Origin: Allantophomopsis cytisporea
Taxonomy: Eukaryota; Ascomycota; Leotiomycetes; Phacidiales; Phacidiaceae
Reading direction: 5' to 3'
Length of the DNA: 64,000 nucleotides
Assembly: GCA_024752435.1 (NCBI GenBank)
Contig: CP103033.1
Span: forward strand, 806,001 to 870,000
The translations under genes were made by a program, and so were the position numbers. The stretch's first letter is position 1. Each line of letters begins with the position of its first letter. The notes under the pieces were generated by a model that did not search any database, was not told the DNA's origin, and worked only from the letters and a program-made list of their open reading frames with translations. This document shows, in pieces, positions 46,854-60,379 of the stretch.

Positions 46854-49139
46854 ATGTTTTATAGCCACGAGAGTGAGTATATTCTATCTTTTGGCATTAG
46901 GAGTGACTACTAATCCATTGTGTTTAGTTTTGACGTCGCGCAAGTATGGCGTTGCCACAGTCTGGTGAGTTTGTCCCCAACGAGTAAAACTCTGCATAAA
47001 ACAGTCTAGATCCTAACGTCTGTGTCATCTTAGGCTCGTTGCGACAATCGGATCTAAGTCTCAGTCAAAGAAGATTGGTCGCAAGCAGATTCTCAATGTC
47101 GATGTCCCAATGGCCTGCGAGACCATTACGCGCCCAGAAGCACCAATGGCCTTGAGATTACAGAGTAACCTTCTGTCAGTATGATGTATCTTCTTGTAAC
47201 TATATTTCTAACCACTCTACAGTTATGGTGTTTCTCGTGTGTACTCAAAGCAATGCGACTACGTCCTTGGGGATGCCCAGAATGCTCAAAACAATATGCG
47301 AGCTCTTATGAAGATCGTCAGATCCAAGGACATCGATTTAGATGAAATAAGGACTAGGTAAACATATCAAGACCAGTAAAACCGCTCTTGTACTGAGCTC
47401 CAATTAGATCAGAACACCTTATCATTGCCGATGATCCAGCATTCATTCCTGAATTCGATATCCCACAGCTCGATTTCAATGTTCCAAGTTTTGATACATT
47501 TTCTTCCCAGGGAGATTCTCAGTTCACGATGCTTTCCCCAAATTCACGCTCCCGCTCGCGCTCTGGTTCAGGTTCACAGCTGATTGGCTTGCGAATTCCG
47601 AGCTCCGGATCTGGTTTCAGCCCTTATCAACTCCCGCTTCACGACCCATTTGGCAACAGTGGTTCGTCGGCTCAAAAGGGCCTTGGACCAAGAGACATTT
47701 TCGGTGACGAGGAGGATCTCATTGATGATCTTGACTTCGATATTGATGACAACGGACAAATCGTTGACATCAGCGCGGCTGAGCGCGAGCGTCGTCGAAC
47801 GGCAAGTGCAAGCAGGGCAAGACAACTTGACAGTGACTCTGCAGCCAGCGGTCGTGTCCGACGCGAGCACGAAGAGGCATTAGCACGCGACACGACTCAG
47901 ATCTTCGATGACCACAACGCAATGAACGTTGTTATGGCTGAAGACCTTGTCCTTCCCGACGCTGAAGCGTTTCCTTCACTTACAGCTGCAGCTGCAATTA
48001 CTGCGAAACGTGGACAGTTAGAGAGCGACCGTGAGGGTTCCGAAGATGCATCTTCAGACGGAGCTCAGGCACCACTCAAGAGACGTAAGGTAAAGGCTCG
48101 CAAGACGCTGCTTTCCGATGCAAAGACTTCGTTTCCAAACACGGTGTTGGCATCTTGGCAGAATGATTATGCTGAAAACATGGCCGTCGCCATCGCCAAG
48201 AAGGAAACCAAGAGACTCCAGGTCCAGGCGAAAAAAGATGCATATACACTTACATGGGGAAATGGTCTCGGTAATGTTGGAAAAGGTATCGGTGGCTCCA
48301 AGCTGCCAAGCGAGTTGGCCATGTATTCTGGCGAAGCATTCCTCGTGACAGTTCGAGGCGCTGAATTCGTCAAATCGAATTCCAAGAAACGCAGCCGCAG
48401 TCCTAGGGATGAGGAAAATAAGGAGGCCCGAAAAACTCGTCCGCGTGAGGAGGAGGAGCAGATCGGACGTGGCGAAGACGATGGACTTGTGTTCCATGAT
48501 GACTCAGAAATAGGCCGTGACGCTGAACCAGCTCTTGATGACTGGCCTTCTAGCGCCATGCCCTGGAATTCGGCTGCTAGTGGCCGTGGCCGCTCTTCTT
48601 CTGTGCAGCTCCCAGGCTCCACCCGCCCAAGCTCCTTGCTTGCCAAGATGGGAAGAAGCCGACTCACCAGCGCAAGTCCACTTGTTGGCAGAGGCAGAGT
48701 CTCCGACATTGAACGCTTCAGCGATCTTGACCTCCCAGAAGACGAAGCTATACTCCAGCAGATCCTATCTGAAAGTCAGAAAGCTGATTTCGATATATTT
48801 GGCCCGGCGGCTGCTGTTAATACCCAGGAAGTTGACTCCCAGTGGATGGCAAATATCATGAATCAGGAGAGCTTGAACTTCCTTGAATATGTGAAGGAGT
48901 CGATTGCTAAGCGTCAGGATGGCGAGGAAGATGAACTTGCTAGTGATAGTGCAAGGGGCGATGTTGACTTTAACACCTTGTTCCCGCCCCGCGAACACTC
49001 TGCCATAGTTGCTTCGCAGGCATTTTATCATGTGCTTAGTCTGGCGACTACGAACTTGTTGAAGGTGGCACAGGATGAGAAGTTTGATGGAAATATTCGT
49101 ATGATGGCTGTAGAGGAGAGCAATGGTGCTTCCGCATAA
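46854..49139 (+). CDS. rec8: Meiotic cohesin kleisin Rec8
   Basis: Alpha-kleisin that closes the cohesin ring and holds sister chromatids in meiosis. Five exons, 46854-46872 (19 nt), 46928-46964 (37 nt), 47034-47174, 47223-47357 and 47408-49139, give 687 residues. Introns are 48-69 nt and all phases fit. The N-terminus reads MFYSHEILTSRKYGVATVW, then LVATIGSKS, the kleisin Rad21/Rec8 domain that binds Smc3. VYSKQCDYVLGDAQ belongs to the same domain. The middle is Ser-, Arg- and acid-rich, with candidate phosphorylation and separase sites that I cannot fix by eye. The C-terminus (AFYHVLSLATTNLLKVAQ) is the winged-helix Smc1-binding end. Rec8 is preferred over mitotic Rad21 from the N-terminal sequence and length, but this rests on recall. 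Confidence 0.82.
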
Positions 49140-50020
49140 GACCGATATACTATGATGCCCTAAAGAGAGACGAGACCCATGTCGCACAATTATAATTGCC
49201 GGAGTTATGGAAATTGGGAGCTGAGTTTGTGCTCAGGATATAACACTTGAAGGCGATATTTGCTATAACAAATTATGTTGCTTGCTGTAGCTAGATATTA
49301 AAAATTCTTGATTCAACATTCTGGGATTCCTATGTGCTTTTGATATGACTGTACTTTTGAAGCATATGAACATACGATTATTTGTTGCGATATTTTGATA
49401 GAGTGTATGCTAGACTATATGTTTGCTCAACAGCACTTGTACATACCTAATGTTTCCAAAACTATCAAAGAGCCAACTTAAATACTGACTACACATGGAT
49501 GTAATACTGTCCTCAAAGAGCCTCATCGAGCATGAACAAAGACCCCCCCGTGGTCTATTTTCCCCTTCGATATTGATGGCATGTCCAAAGTGTCTCACAT
49601 CCGCGAGGTTGCTCAATCCGAATGACGACGATGCAAAGATTATGTTGACGACGAAGGTAGGGATAGTGGCAAAGCTGGACAGAGATAGATTAAATTCAAC
49701 AGATACACGAGGAGCCATTCACGGAAGCAAGAATCGTCGTTTTAGACATCAGAAAGAGTTTGCGCCTGTGCCAGTGTCTCTTCTGTCGAGAAATCACTGT
49801 TCAAACTATTTTCCAATTCCTAGTTCAAGTTTGTATTACATATTCGAGAAGCTCTCTTGTCAAGCTTCCCTTTTCACTTGCCTACAGTATACCAGCTGAT
49901 TACTTCTTGCTCTTTGTATAGAGAGTTTAAGGTAGCTTTGTGCTATGCGAGCGTCTGGATCTGGGGTTTCCAGTAGCTATTCACCATTCTAGGAGAGTGA
50001 GAAGTATGTGGAAGTTGGCA

Positions 50021-50627
50021 CTATCTATCAATGAGATACTCAAGATATTCGACCTTTATTGATAGCCAACAAAGAGCGACAGTCACATGATTCTCCTCCT
50101 GTGGTTGTATTTCAAGTAGCCTTGCTAGGGACATGTATGGATCTCCGCACTTAGCACAGGAGGATATTTGTTCCCTTAAGATATACCTCTGTCCAAAAAA
50201 CATGGCAAAAACTTCATAATCAAACTCTATCTCCGTAGGTCCCAAAACTTAGTCATAACTCTTCTTATTCTCCCCAATGGACCGAAGCTGCCGGCTCACA
50301 AAATTATTGAAGCTCTCATCACGCAGAACCTGGAACAGAGCTCCGACGTTACGAGTGGCGCAACGCTACCAAGTAAGCAGAAGATTTTAATCACTCACAG
50401 CCAAAGCTAAAGATCAGATATCTTGTTTCAAAGAAAAGAATGGGATTTCAGCCACAGAAGTAGCTCAAGCTACTAAAGATGGCCTCTAAAGCCTCCTTTA
50501 CATCGCATGAATGCTCCTCCAACCCTTTCGTCATAGTATCATGGACATCCCGCAGTTTCTGGCGCCAAGGCCCGCAAATCCGGGGAACCTTTGAGTGGTC
50601 TACATCACGACATCCAAAGTCATAGAA
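50021..50627 (-). pseudogene. Broken coding relic, family unknown
   Basis: Three protein-like minus-strand stretches follow each other. 50627-50448 holds VPRICGPWRQKLRDVHDTM and ends in TGA. 50365-50249 follows a TAG acceptor-like site, holds GALFQVLRDESFNNFVSRQL, and ends in TAA. The same frame then continues through 50245-50021 with FDYEVFAMFFGQRYILREQI and ends at 50021. Amino acid composition is protein-like, but the stops break any full gene and no start was found. Unspliced introns or decay could both explain it. Confidence 0.35.
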
Positions 50628-50637
50628 TCATTGATCT

Positions 50638-50967
50638 ATGTTAATCCGGTGTTCAACTCTTAGGATGGAGTTCCCCCCCGCGTCCCGCATGTCCAAGATT
50701 CATGCTCCGCAAAGCCTCGTGCCCGCTAATGTTCTATGTTTAGGTTCCTATAACCGGGACCTTGTCGTTGGTTACTACAAGTAGGAATGTGGTGGATTTG
50801 TGCCCGATGGATACTCTACTGATGCCCCAAGCAAACTCGTGACGACCCGCCGCACTTCCGATTCCATAACGCAATTCGCCCAGCTTGACTATCTACCGCG
50901 CGAAGGATATCAAGACTTTGATGCTGACGACAGAGCTTCTCCCTTATCTAACAGGATCTCCTTGTGA
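50638..50967 (+). pseudogene. Coding relic with one in-frame TAG, family unknown
   Basis: A plus-strand frame opens at an ATG at 50638, with a further ATG at 50665. It runs 48 codons to a TAG at 50782, then 60 more to TGA at 50965. After the TAG it reads GGFVPDGYSTDAPSKLVTTR and LPREGYQDFDADDRA, which looks like real protein. A 7-C run lies near its start. It points away from the minus-strand relic next to it. I do not recognise the family. Confidence 0.3.
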
Positions 50968-53270
50968 AGTTAAGCTCAATCTCGCTCTCCGCGTATACTA
51001 CATCACATCTACAAGGGATCTTCGTGACTGAAATGTTGATAGCTATCATCGCAGATCATACATAGGATAAATCTAATACCATAGTATGTAACAAGCGGTG
51101 ACAACTCACAAGAGACTTGCCAATAGCCACTCGAAATATCCCATTCTACATAAAGCCCACACTGTAAGAATATGGCGGCAACTCACCTCAACCAAGCCCG
51201 GGGCCTGGCAATCACCCGCTTTCACCGCCGGTCCAAAGCTCACGTAGGTGCCGTGGTGCCATGTTTAAGTGCTGAGCTAAAGTCGATACTCTCCTGTGAG
51301 TGTACGTATGCCGAGAGCGCGCTTCATGAAAACAACGTTAATCGATCATTCCATATAATAGATACGCCAGTACTTAGAGACAAAATTAGCACGAGTCCTT
51401 CGCAGAAAGCAGAAGCGAGCTGCTAAAGCCACTGATGTATGAACAGGATGCTCGAGTCCGATTTAGATAATGAGATTCTAATAGACGGGCAGAATAGCTT
51501 AGGGATCATGCCAGGCTGAAAATCTCGATAGAATTACGGTTGTGGTTGAGGTGGTGATGGCTGGTATGTACTGTGGACGGTGTTGTACTTAGGAATGGGG
51601 TAGGTACGAGTGAAGTGACACCACCACAACAATGCGGTAATCCACAACGACGATGCATGCTTAGGAATGTAGGTGAGATGGCGGATATTAGATGGCTCTG
51701 ATCATGTTTTCGATTTTGATTTCGAGCTTATTCTCGCACTTCTTGCTGTCAGGTGCTCGGATTGTAATTCATATAGTGATACACTTATGTATCAAAGCCA
51801 GAGAGCAGCTCCTGTGGGCATGATGTGCGTAGAACGCCAGACGTCTCACGATACTGTGCTTGGCTCGGCGTACTGTAAGAAGCACGCTCAGCTTACTACC
51901 TGTGGAAAAGCAAACCCGCATATTCAGATATCATGATTCTTGGAGTACCAAGCACATAATGATGTTGCATTCAAACCCGATGCGGTTTCAAGTCACTTGC
52001 ATTGGCGCGCTGAGAGTTCATGGTGGCGCTGGGCTGGCGGAACGAGAACCGTTGGTATCAATACATGAATGAGCTGCGGAATGCATTGCTGTGCAGATGG
52101 CTGGTGGGGGTTCTGGGCTGTATCTTTTTGACTACAATTCCATACGATGCAAAATTGTAGAGGTTATGCAGTATTACTGCACCTCCATGAGATGACAATG
52201 CACTTTGCAGAACCGCATCTTTGATACCCGAATGTTCACCAGATTCAATACTCAATTTCGATGTCTAGAACAGTTTACAGCGCACCATTCTATTCCAACA
52301 TACATACGCATCTCAAACTCACACCATTCTACTCTCTTGAACACCCGTTCTTCAAACTCAGACCATATCTGTGCTGCACAGCTTCGCTTTGATCACCTGC
52401 TCACTCACCCCAATCCCAATCAGCCTTTCTTCTCACTTATCCACAAAAAACCCATCCATACCCAAATAATCGGAGATCCTGTCCCCTTCTTTCTTCACTG
52501 TAATCTTTTCTCCGATCCCCTCTTCCCTCTCCCCCTACTTACCCACTCACCCCACTTCCTCTCAAAGTTAGCTGTCCTGGCAGTGGATCACCGCTCTTAC
52601 GAATCCCTAAGACAATGTTCTACGCGCGCGATATATTTTTTCCAGCGGTGGAGATGCTTTCGAGATTTGATGGGGTTGGTGGAGGTCCCTGCATAGATAC
52701 CCATTGCCGAACTTTCCATCGACCAAGAGAGACCTCCATAGGCGGAGGTAGAGCCGGATCATAGATCGGATATCAGTCAATACAGCTTTTGTGTGAGTGT
52801 TTTGGTTTGTTGGGCGGATTACCAATTGCAGATTCATAGAGTATTGGATTAGTACCCAGTTGTGAAGGTGGGGGTTTTTGGATCTGCTTACACAGTATGC
52901 TTATGATTATGATTTGGAATGGCTAAGGTTGTAGTTAGAGGATAGTGAGGTACGGAGTACAATCGGATACTTCGATACTTTGCTTCGTTCTACCGCTTGG
53001 AATGGAGACTTGCCGTATTCTATATTTTGACATGTCTGATTCTAGGTAGACTCTAAAAGGGCTAAAAACTTACTACCACGCGCGCGCGTTACCGCTTGCT
53101 TGCTTGGCTGTTATGCCTGTCATCGAAAATAACTGGCGGTTCTTGTATCGATCACTCACAGCCAATCATGATGTCGTTATCCATGGTTTCAATACACTGC
53201 TTCGATTACTCTAATCAACTTGCAACTGCGGTATGTATCAGTAGGCGTACAACGAGTGGTACTTAGGTAC

Positions 53271-53290
53271 AGAATAGAATAGAATAGAAT
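53271..53290 (+). repeat. (AGAAT)4 microsatellite
   Basis: Four exact AGAAT units inside the gene-poor region. Confidence 0.85.
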
Positions 53291-54522
53291 AGGGTATGTA
53301 TGTCTGTATCTATGAATACTAGAGGATTGCGCGATGTACATACCTTGGTCTTGGTATCCTTGTCCTGTAGGTTGATTCCAGCCATGTATATTCTCATCTC
53401 TTCATGACACTTGGAGTCTAGGTACTGGATTGCCTGTGCAGACTTTTGACGCACTGCTTGCTTTGCTTGGAGCTTAAATCTTGGGCGTTGGCTATTGAGC
53501 TGGGCTCAAAATACTTGTGAGTGAAGCATAACAATCATTGGATTCGGTGTTTGCGAACGTATTGATACCGATGTTTCTGTCTTGGCGTATCAATTATTCT
53601 CGATAGCACATGCCAGATTTGCATAACTCGCCCACAGATTCGCTACCAGATCTAAAAATGCGAAATCCAAATATGTCACGGAAGGCCGGTTGCGAGTGAC
53701 ACCTGGTAGTTTGCAACATTTTCATATCGATGTGCAGAATTGTTTAATTGCTTTCGGGTCTCGTCCTGCCCACACCTCAGGTGGTCATGGATGATTAGTG
53801 AGGTGTTATGTGCGCTCTGTTATATCAACAATGGAATTTGAATTGGAAAGACATGGGAGAAATCTCCGATTGCTTTGTGTGAGTTGTGCGGGATATGAAT
53901 TGAATATGCGAACTTGCTCACCTTGCCTTTGTGTGTCTGTGTGCCTTGCTTTTGCCTCACCTCGCCGTATTCCTGCAGTCAGGGTCTGTAGATATGGAGG
54001 AAACAATAACGAGTAGAATACCCTGATCTGCCTTGCCTCAACTTTCCCGTCGATTATCTCTCGATAAGCATCATCCACTCAGCATGTCGCGACAAATTGC
54101 GCGTGCATTAGTTTCGTGCCCAAGCTTACACTCCTTTCAACTTTTTTCTCCATCATCCATTTCCCAAGCAGAAGCCGGTCTTGATCTTAGCGACCTTGAC
54201 TTTGTGGACTTGTTCGAAGGGGGGTTAACATGGAGAGACAGGTGACGATGATGGTAAAATTCAATGATGATGCATTCATTCCCTCATGTGGCTGCTCTAT
54301 TCTCTCATGGGTACTCTGTGCTCCGAGCACTTATTCGTTAGGCCTTCTTAGCATGTTCGGGAGGTCTTTCAGTGTCTTGTTTCTTTAGACAATTGGACCT
54401 TCTTGCGACCATGGCGGGGTGAGCTTGGGATGTGCTTGGGGCTAGAATGCGCCCATATCCATTGATAGACGGCTGGAGTAGAAAGGTATGGTAGTACGTA
54501 GTGGCACGAAACAAAACTATCA

Positions 54523-54526
<4 letters not shown>

Positions 54527-54553
<27 letters not shown>
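54527..54553 (+). repeat. (TC)n microsatellite
   Basis: About 13 TC units. On the minus strand a chance frame over it reads as an Arg-Glu repeat. Confidence 0.9.
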
Positions 54554-56258
54554 TTTCCGTGTCCTTTTGTTGCTTTGGGCTTTGATCTTTCCGATTGCGA
54601 TGGAGCGATCATATAGATTGGATAGGAGGTAGATAACGGCTTCGTTCACTCCGTCGGTAAGAGGATACTGACACAGATACTTGATATTTGTTGAGATGGC
54701 CGTATAAACCGATTTCATAAGAGTCTAATATGTAGTTGGTCAATACAAATGTACATCAACCGCATCTTGTAAAGAGTGAATAAGAAGAGGAGAAGCAAGC
54801 TGTCCCTGCCAAGGATCTGCAAACCTCGGACGTAGCGGATCAAGACTTCCAATGGAACAAGGAAATCATGGAAATGTTGGAATGTTCCTTCATGTTTGTG
54901 GTACAACAACTGCACTGTGGTTGGGCTAACGCAGTGAGCAGTGGGCGAACATACTTGTACTGTATGGTGGATGGTGGATGAGTGGATGAACGAGTAGAGT
55001 AGCCGTTCACTTGTGCCCTTACTCGTATGGTGCTACGGCATACAATACAGAATGGAAAGAGTATCTATCAGTCGTGAGTGAGTATGAGTATGACTACCTA
55101 TGAATATGAATGATCGCCAACCAACCAAAGCAAATGTTTGCTACTTAGAATACCAAAGTATGAGAAGAAAGGGCAAGTTTAAGTAGTCGGTATGCATATT
55201 CTACATTGATGCTGAATGTATCATCACATCGTGTACATCAGTCACCAGCCCTTAGACAGACACAGACACTCGTTTTCCTGTTCATTTGGCCATTTGTTCG
55301 TTCATTCATTCATTCACCCTCACGTATCACTTCAACTGTTGTACTGGTACCACACCCTCCACACACCTATCTATATCCACCCTCCCCATTCCATCATCCT
55401 CGCTCTCTCTCGCACTTCCGTTCACTACCTATGTAACACTTCCTTGCCTACCACTATACCACACTACACTCCAAATCCTTGACAGCCTTCTTGAATATCT
55501 CCACAGTCATCCCCGTCACAGTCATCTCAGTTTGTCCTCTGACTTCCGTCTTCCCGCCTCTTCCGGCATCGTGCGTATCCACTTTCTCTCCACCTTGTCG
55601 ACTACACTTCTCAAAAATAAGTCACAAAAGTCCGACAGCCTGTCGCTATTATCGAAACATATACGCGCCGAAAGAAAGCCAGAAAGAAGGAGAAAAAAGG
55701 CTGCAAGACAGGAAAAGAACACCAGGAAAGAAAGAAAACAAAACCCATGAGATAGTCGTCGTTCTTGGTTGATATGCCAACAATTCACATACCATCGTCC
55801 TAAAGCGTTCTCGAACCACCTCCAAAAATCGATCACTCAATTCAACATCCCAGTTGCAACAATTGCAATAACCACCCCCCAGAACGGTCGCGTACCTCAA
55901 TTTGTTCGTCCGTACCTTATTGATCCGCCACAAAGGTACCGTCAATAATATCATCATCCAAGTCCGAATTCAAAGTAAGACTTTCGAATCTCTCGGATCA
56001 ATTTCTCGACAATCTCTCGAAATCAAAAACTTGTCATTGTTCGTGGCGCAAACGGATTGACACAAGTCGTGCTTGATCGACAAGGACCGGAGGCTCGCCT
56101 CTGCGGATCATTCATCGATCATTCACTGAACGTCACGACTTCCTCCACCATCAATCTAAGACAATCCACCCCCACACGATAAGATCCCCTCGCTGGAAAT
56201 ATCTTCCTGCAGGGAGAATTCAGTACCCTTTTCCTACCACCAAACAGCAAAATTCACA

Positions 56259-59074
56259 ATGTTGCGGCATTCTTTGCCCTTATCATGGGCTTCGGCCGCT
56301 GTCTCTGCGCTTGCTGTTTTATCGCAAGTACCGTTGGCATACGCAACCGGTTACATTGAGGGAACAGATGGAAAGGGTGTCACGAGAATACTGGCAGATG
56401 ATAGAGATCCAGCTTTATTTACGGGGGACTTTGGAGATTGTTTAGGAGGGGATAGCTTGATCAACGTCACTCGTTTCGATGCTGCTTATTACGCAGATAA
56501 TATGACGGTTCTATTTCATTTTGATGGCGTCACGAATTTGAAAAATGAGTCGGTCATGAGTATGGTTTTATTTTTACGGTGCAATTGTGAAAATTACTGA
56601 CTTTTTGAATAGTGTATATCGACGTATCTGCTTACGGAACGGAACGATTCGAACTGATATTCAATCCATGCAATGCCAATATTGCCAGTCTTTGTCCAAT
56701 GAACGACAGTGTTCCAATCAGTGCTGAGGCTATCATTCCCGTCGGTGTATCCGATGTCTCGAATATTCCCAGCATTGCATTTTCCATCCCCGACTTCGAA
56801 GGAAATGCCAAGCTGCGAGTATTCTCCAATACTTCGCACAGTGAGATTGCCTGCTACCAAGCAGTCATGAGAAATGGAGCCTCATTTTCGCATCCAGCAG
56901 CGGTAGGATCGACTCTCGGTGCTTTTGCTGTGATAGCTATGATTGCATCATTTGCTACTCTAATTTACGGTGTTAGCCTTCCTCATATTCGAACACATTA
57001 TGCCCACTCGCTTCCCGTCTTGGTCGTCTTCGAGGTCTATCAGTCGATTTTCTTCTCTGGTGCTTTGTCACTCAACTGGCCCTCGGTTTGTGCTGCATTC
57101 TGGAGCAATTATGCGTGGTCTGCTGGAATGATCTACAGCCCAAGAACGACGAACAGTATCAACAAATTCCTTGGTCAAAATTTGGGTAACAACAGCCAAG
57201 TTGGAGGTGCTGGATCGACTGCTCTTAGCTCTAGTTCAGGGGCACAGGCAGCATCCCAAATTTACGGAAGATCGATCCAACTCCTCAAATACAGCAGTTA
57301 TGAAAATGCCAAGAGAGGTGAGGAGTTGGCTTCTCGGATTTATTCGAGGGCTATGGGAGAAGTCAATGACACTGGACTTGGCTACAGCTGGGCTGGTGGG
57401 CCAGTCCATCAAGGGCTTCCTCTTCCGGGCAATTGGTCTGGCTTTGGTGGAGAGCTCTCACTGAACGAGATTCCAGCCTCAGACGCATTTCTTACTGGCT
57501 TTGTATGGCTACTAATTTTACTTGTGATTCTGGTTGCGGCTGTAGTCGCACTCAAGTGGTCGCTAGAGGGACTGTCGGCTATCAAATTTGTCAACCGTGA
57601 TCGCATGGAGTTGTTCAGAAAACACTGGATCGGCTTCACGGGTACTGTTGTCTTACGAACTCTACTAATCGCCTACTCTATGATTATGATCTTGACGCTG
57701 TATCAATTCTCATACGGAGGTGGCGCTGGGATCACTGCAGTCGCCGCTATTGTCTTCATTATCTTTTTCATTGGTGCCATTACTATTTCCGCCTATGCGT
57801 GCTTCTTTCGTCTACGCTTCGGAAAGTGGACGTCTTCACCGGATAAGCTCCATTTTCAATCCCAGAAGTTCTTGAAGGTTGTTCCATGGTACAAGACTGT
57901 CCGAGCTTCGGCATTGGAAAAGCAGGCTTCAGAGGTCGGATCAAGTATCGGAACTAAATCTGGTGGCCTTCCAATTTTCCGTATCGACTACAAAGATAGC
58001 GAGGTCGAACGACCAAGTGTACATGACGACGTCACTTACATACGCCGCTTCGGCTGGCTTTCAGCACATTTCCGTCGTACTCGCTGGTGGTTCTTTGCCT
58101 ACTGGGTAGTCTACCAATTCCTACGAGCCTGTTTCATTGGGGGAGCTTCTGGATCGCCCTCGGCACAGGTCTACGGACTCTTCGTGATAGAATTTCTCGC
58201 TTTCATTGCTGTTATCTGCATCAATCCTTACGAAGGTCAACGCAACACCGCTTTAGCAGTATGGATGTTGAGTATAAGTAAGGTCGCTACAGCCGGTCTT
58301 TCGATCGCTTTCCTGTCCCAGTTCAACCTTGCCCGCATCCCCGCCGTCGTAATCGGCATAATTATAATAATAATCCAGGGCTTCCTCACACTCGGCACCT
58401 TCATTCTCATATTGCTAGGCGCCATCTCCTCCTACATGTCGCTAACGCGCAACCATGAAGGATTCCGCCCCAAGTCTTGGGATCCTATTCGAGTCAAGTA
58501 CTTCCAGCATCTGGAGACAAAAGCAAGGGACGTGCCACCACCTCCACCTCCTCCACCTGCTGAGCCAGAAGAGCCAAAGGAGCCATACTTCTCCGTCAAC
58601 AATGTCCGTCGCGCCCCTAAAATTGAGGACGAGGACAATGACGTCCTAGCTGAAATCGACGATCCGGTTGCCTCACACCTCTCCCTCAGCAAAGCAGGTG
58701 CTTCCCGCTCCCGTGCAAACTCATTGCGTTCCGTCAACTCTGGCTTCGGGAATGTGCCGTACGGTGCCCGTGTTCATCGCGCCTCCTGGTCTTCCCGTGA
58801 CTTTGCGAATATGGGACTCCATGATGGCCCAGACGATAGAGCTGTCAATTCTCCTTCGCCTTTCCGGAGCGCCTCAGCAAACCATCATCGTGGTGATAGT
58901 GGCTCGAGTACTACAGCGAAGACACCGCTTGTTGTTGGTGAGAGTAGTCGTACCAACGAGATTAAAAGCTTTCCTAGTCGGTCGACGCTGAATAATAGCC
59001 CCAGACCTATGACGCCCAGTAAGGCTCAGAGGGATAGATATTCTGGGCAGAGGATGTCAAGTATGGAGGTTTAG
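56259..59074 (+). CDS. Flc/TRP-like multi-span membrane protein (flavin carrier family)
   Basis: A 920-residue protein from exons 56259-56559 and 56613-59074; the 53-nt intron fits phase 1. An N-terminal signal peptide (AAVSALAVLSQVPLAYA) is followed by an ML-like lumenal domain with N-glycosylation sites (NVT, NMT, NES, NTS) and conserved cysteines. About eight to ten membrane spans follow, for example AFAVIAMIASFATLIYGV, FVWLLILLVILVAAVVAL, AAIVFIIFFIGAITISAYAC, and VVIGIIIIIIQGFLTLGTF. A cytosolic Ser/Pro-rich tail of about 200 residues begins with a proline run. This is the Flc/Pkd2 TRP-like group: ER, Golgi or plasma-membrane proteins linked to calcium signalling, cell-wall integrity and FAD transport. 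The ATG follows AATTCACA, a fair context. Confidence 0.88.
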
Positions 59075-60379
59075 GAATAAAGGGGTTAAGAGGCTAGGAT
59101 GTTAGGTTTTGAAAGTTTTGGGGCTAGATGGTTACGCAAGTTTATGATTTTATGAGTTATGAGGGTTGTTTGCAGGGGAGCTATCAGCGCGAATTAAATG
59201 CTTGCTCTTTCTTGCTTGCATAATTATGGAGAGTAGGGTCCGGGGTAACTGCATGGTGGCGTTTGGTAGCAGCTTCGATGTTTTGACAGTGATCCGCTAG
59301 AACAGAACTTGGGATCGAGGATAGGGGAAATTGTTGACAAGGAATACATAAACTCTCTTCCTACTATTTGGATTTGGATTTGCTGTGATGTACTGTGCTG
59401 TGCTCTCGTTATTCCATGCGATACGATTTGGTGCAGTCTCAATTAAGCTGTGAATGTACATGATTCTTTTTGGCTCCGTAAAAGTGATATATAGGCGGAG
59501 GGGATTGAATCGAATAAAGTCATGACTCTGGCAGCAATTGGGCACCGCGATCATCGACCAAGGCTCTTCAACGATTTAGCAGCTACAAAAGCTACCTCGT
59601 CCAATCGAATTTGGAAACCATCCCATCTGCTGACACCCGCAATTGGCGTGTAAGCTCACTTACACCACTCTAGACAATCTCTCACTGATTCCTGTTGTAT
59701 AATTCATATTACAATCCTCCTCCTCATCATCCTTCTTTCGCCGTAATGTTAACCTGGCCATCACAAACGACGATAAGATAATAGTGATAATGAGACTTGC
59801 TAATGATGAGGATAGTGGTACGCTGAATGAGATTTGCGTACGTACCTGTTAACTAATGCATAGTAGGTGTATAGTGCCGTGGACATTTACTTGCATACTT
59901 AAGGAGGTAGTCGAAGCAGCGTAATTATTTAGCTATGAGCATGATCATATGTACTTCGGTTCTCTAGTTATTGTTATGACTCCTCTTCTGTTGTTTTGTC
60001 TCTTTTTACTTGATGTTTCATAGTTGTCTATCTATACGCTTCGAAGGTTTTTACTTCAATTAAGCACTATTGGTACTACTCATAATATGTTCTCCACTGC
60101 CATCAACATCGAACGCTTGTAGTTGCGTGTAGGTGATTTCATATCGTCAGAATACAGAGCCCATAAGACGAGGTACTTCGCTTTATGGCTGACATCAATG
60201 TACAGTCGGATGTCATTTGTGTTTAATATATACATATACATATTATGTTCTTACCGTCATAATCAAACTTTTTGAGGTAAGTAACTTATCCCCAAGACGT
60301 CCACGTAGCTAACGTAACACTTTTCAAATCACGTTCACAGTACAAGATGCATTTCATTAAGTTTCTTCTCATTTACCTG
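59075..60379. other. Intergenic between convergent genes
   Basis: 3' flanks of the Flc and permease genes. AT-rich, with TATACATATACATAT-like sequence near 60229. No gene seen. Confidence 0.5.

Larger units (their letters stand above)
49140..56258. other. 7.1-kb gene-poor region
   Basis: No intact gene seen. It holds broken coding relics on both strands at about 50.0-51.0 kb, a TACGGAGTA 9-mer at 52951, two microsatellites, and a pyrimidine-rich stretch at about 55250-55560 that probably belongs to the promoter and leader of the Flc gene. The rest shows only short, random-looking frames. Confidence 0.5.

Noticed and set aside
52205..52696. 163-codon plus-strand frame
   Set aside because: Low-complexity C/T-rich DNA; no start context, splice support or domain.
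54338..54718. Minus-strand frame with an Arg-Glu repeat
   Set aside because: The repeat is just the TC microsatellite translated; the rest has no pattern.
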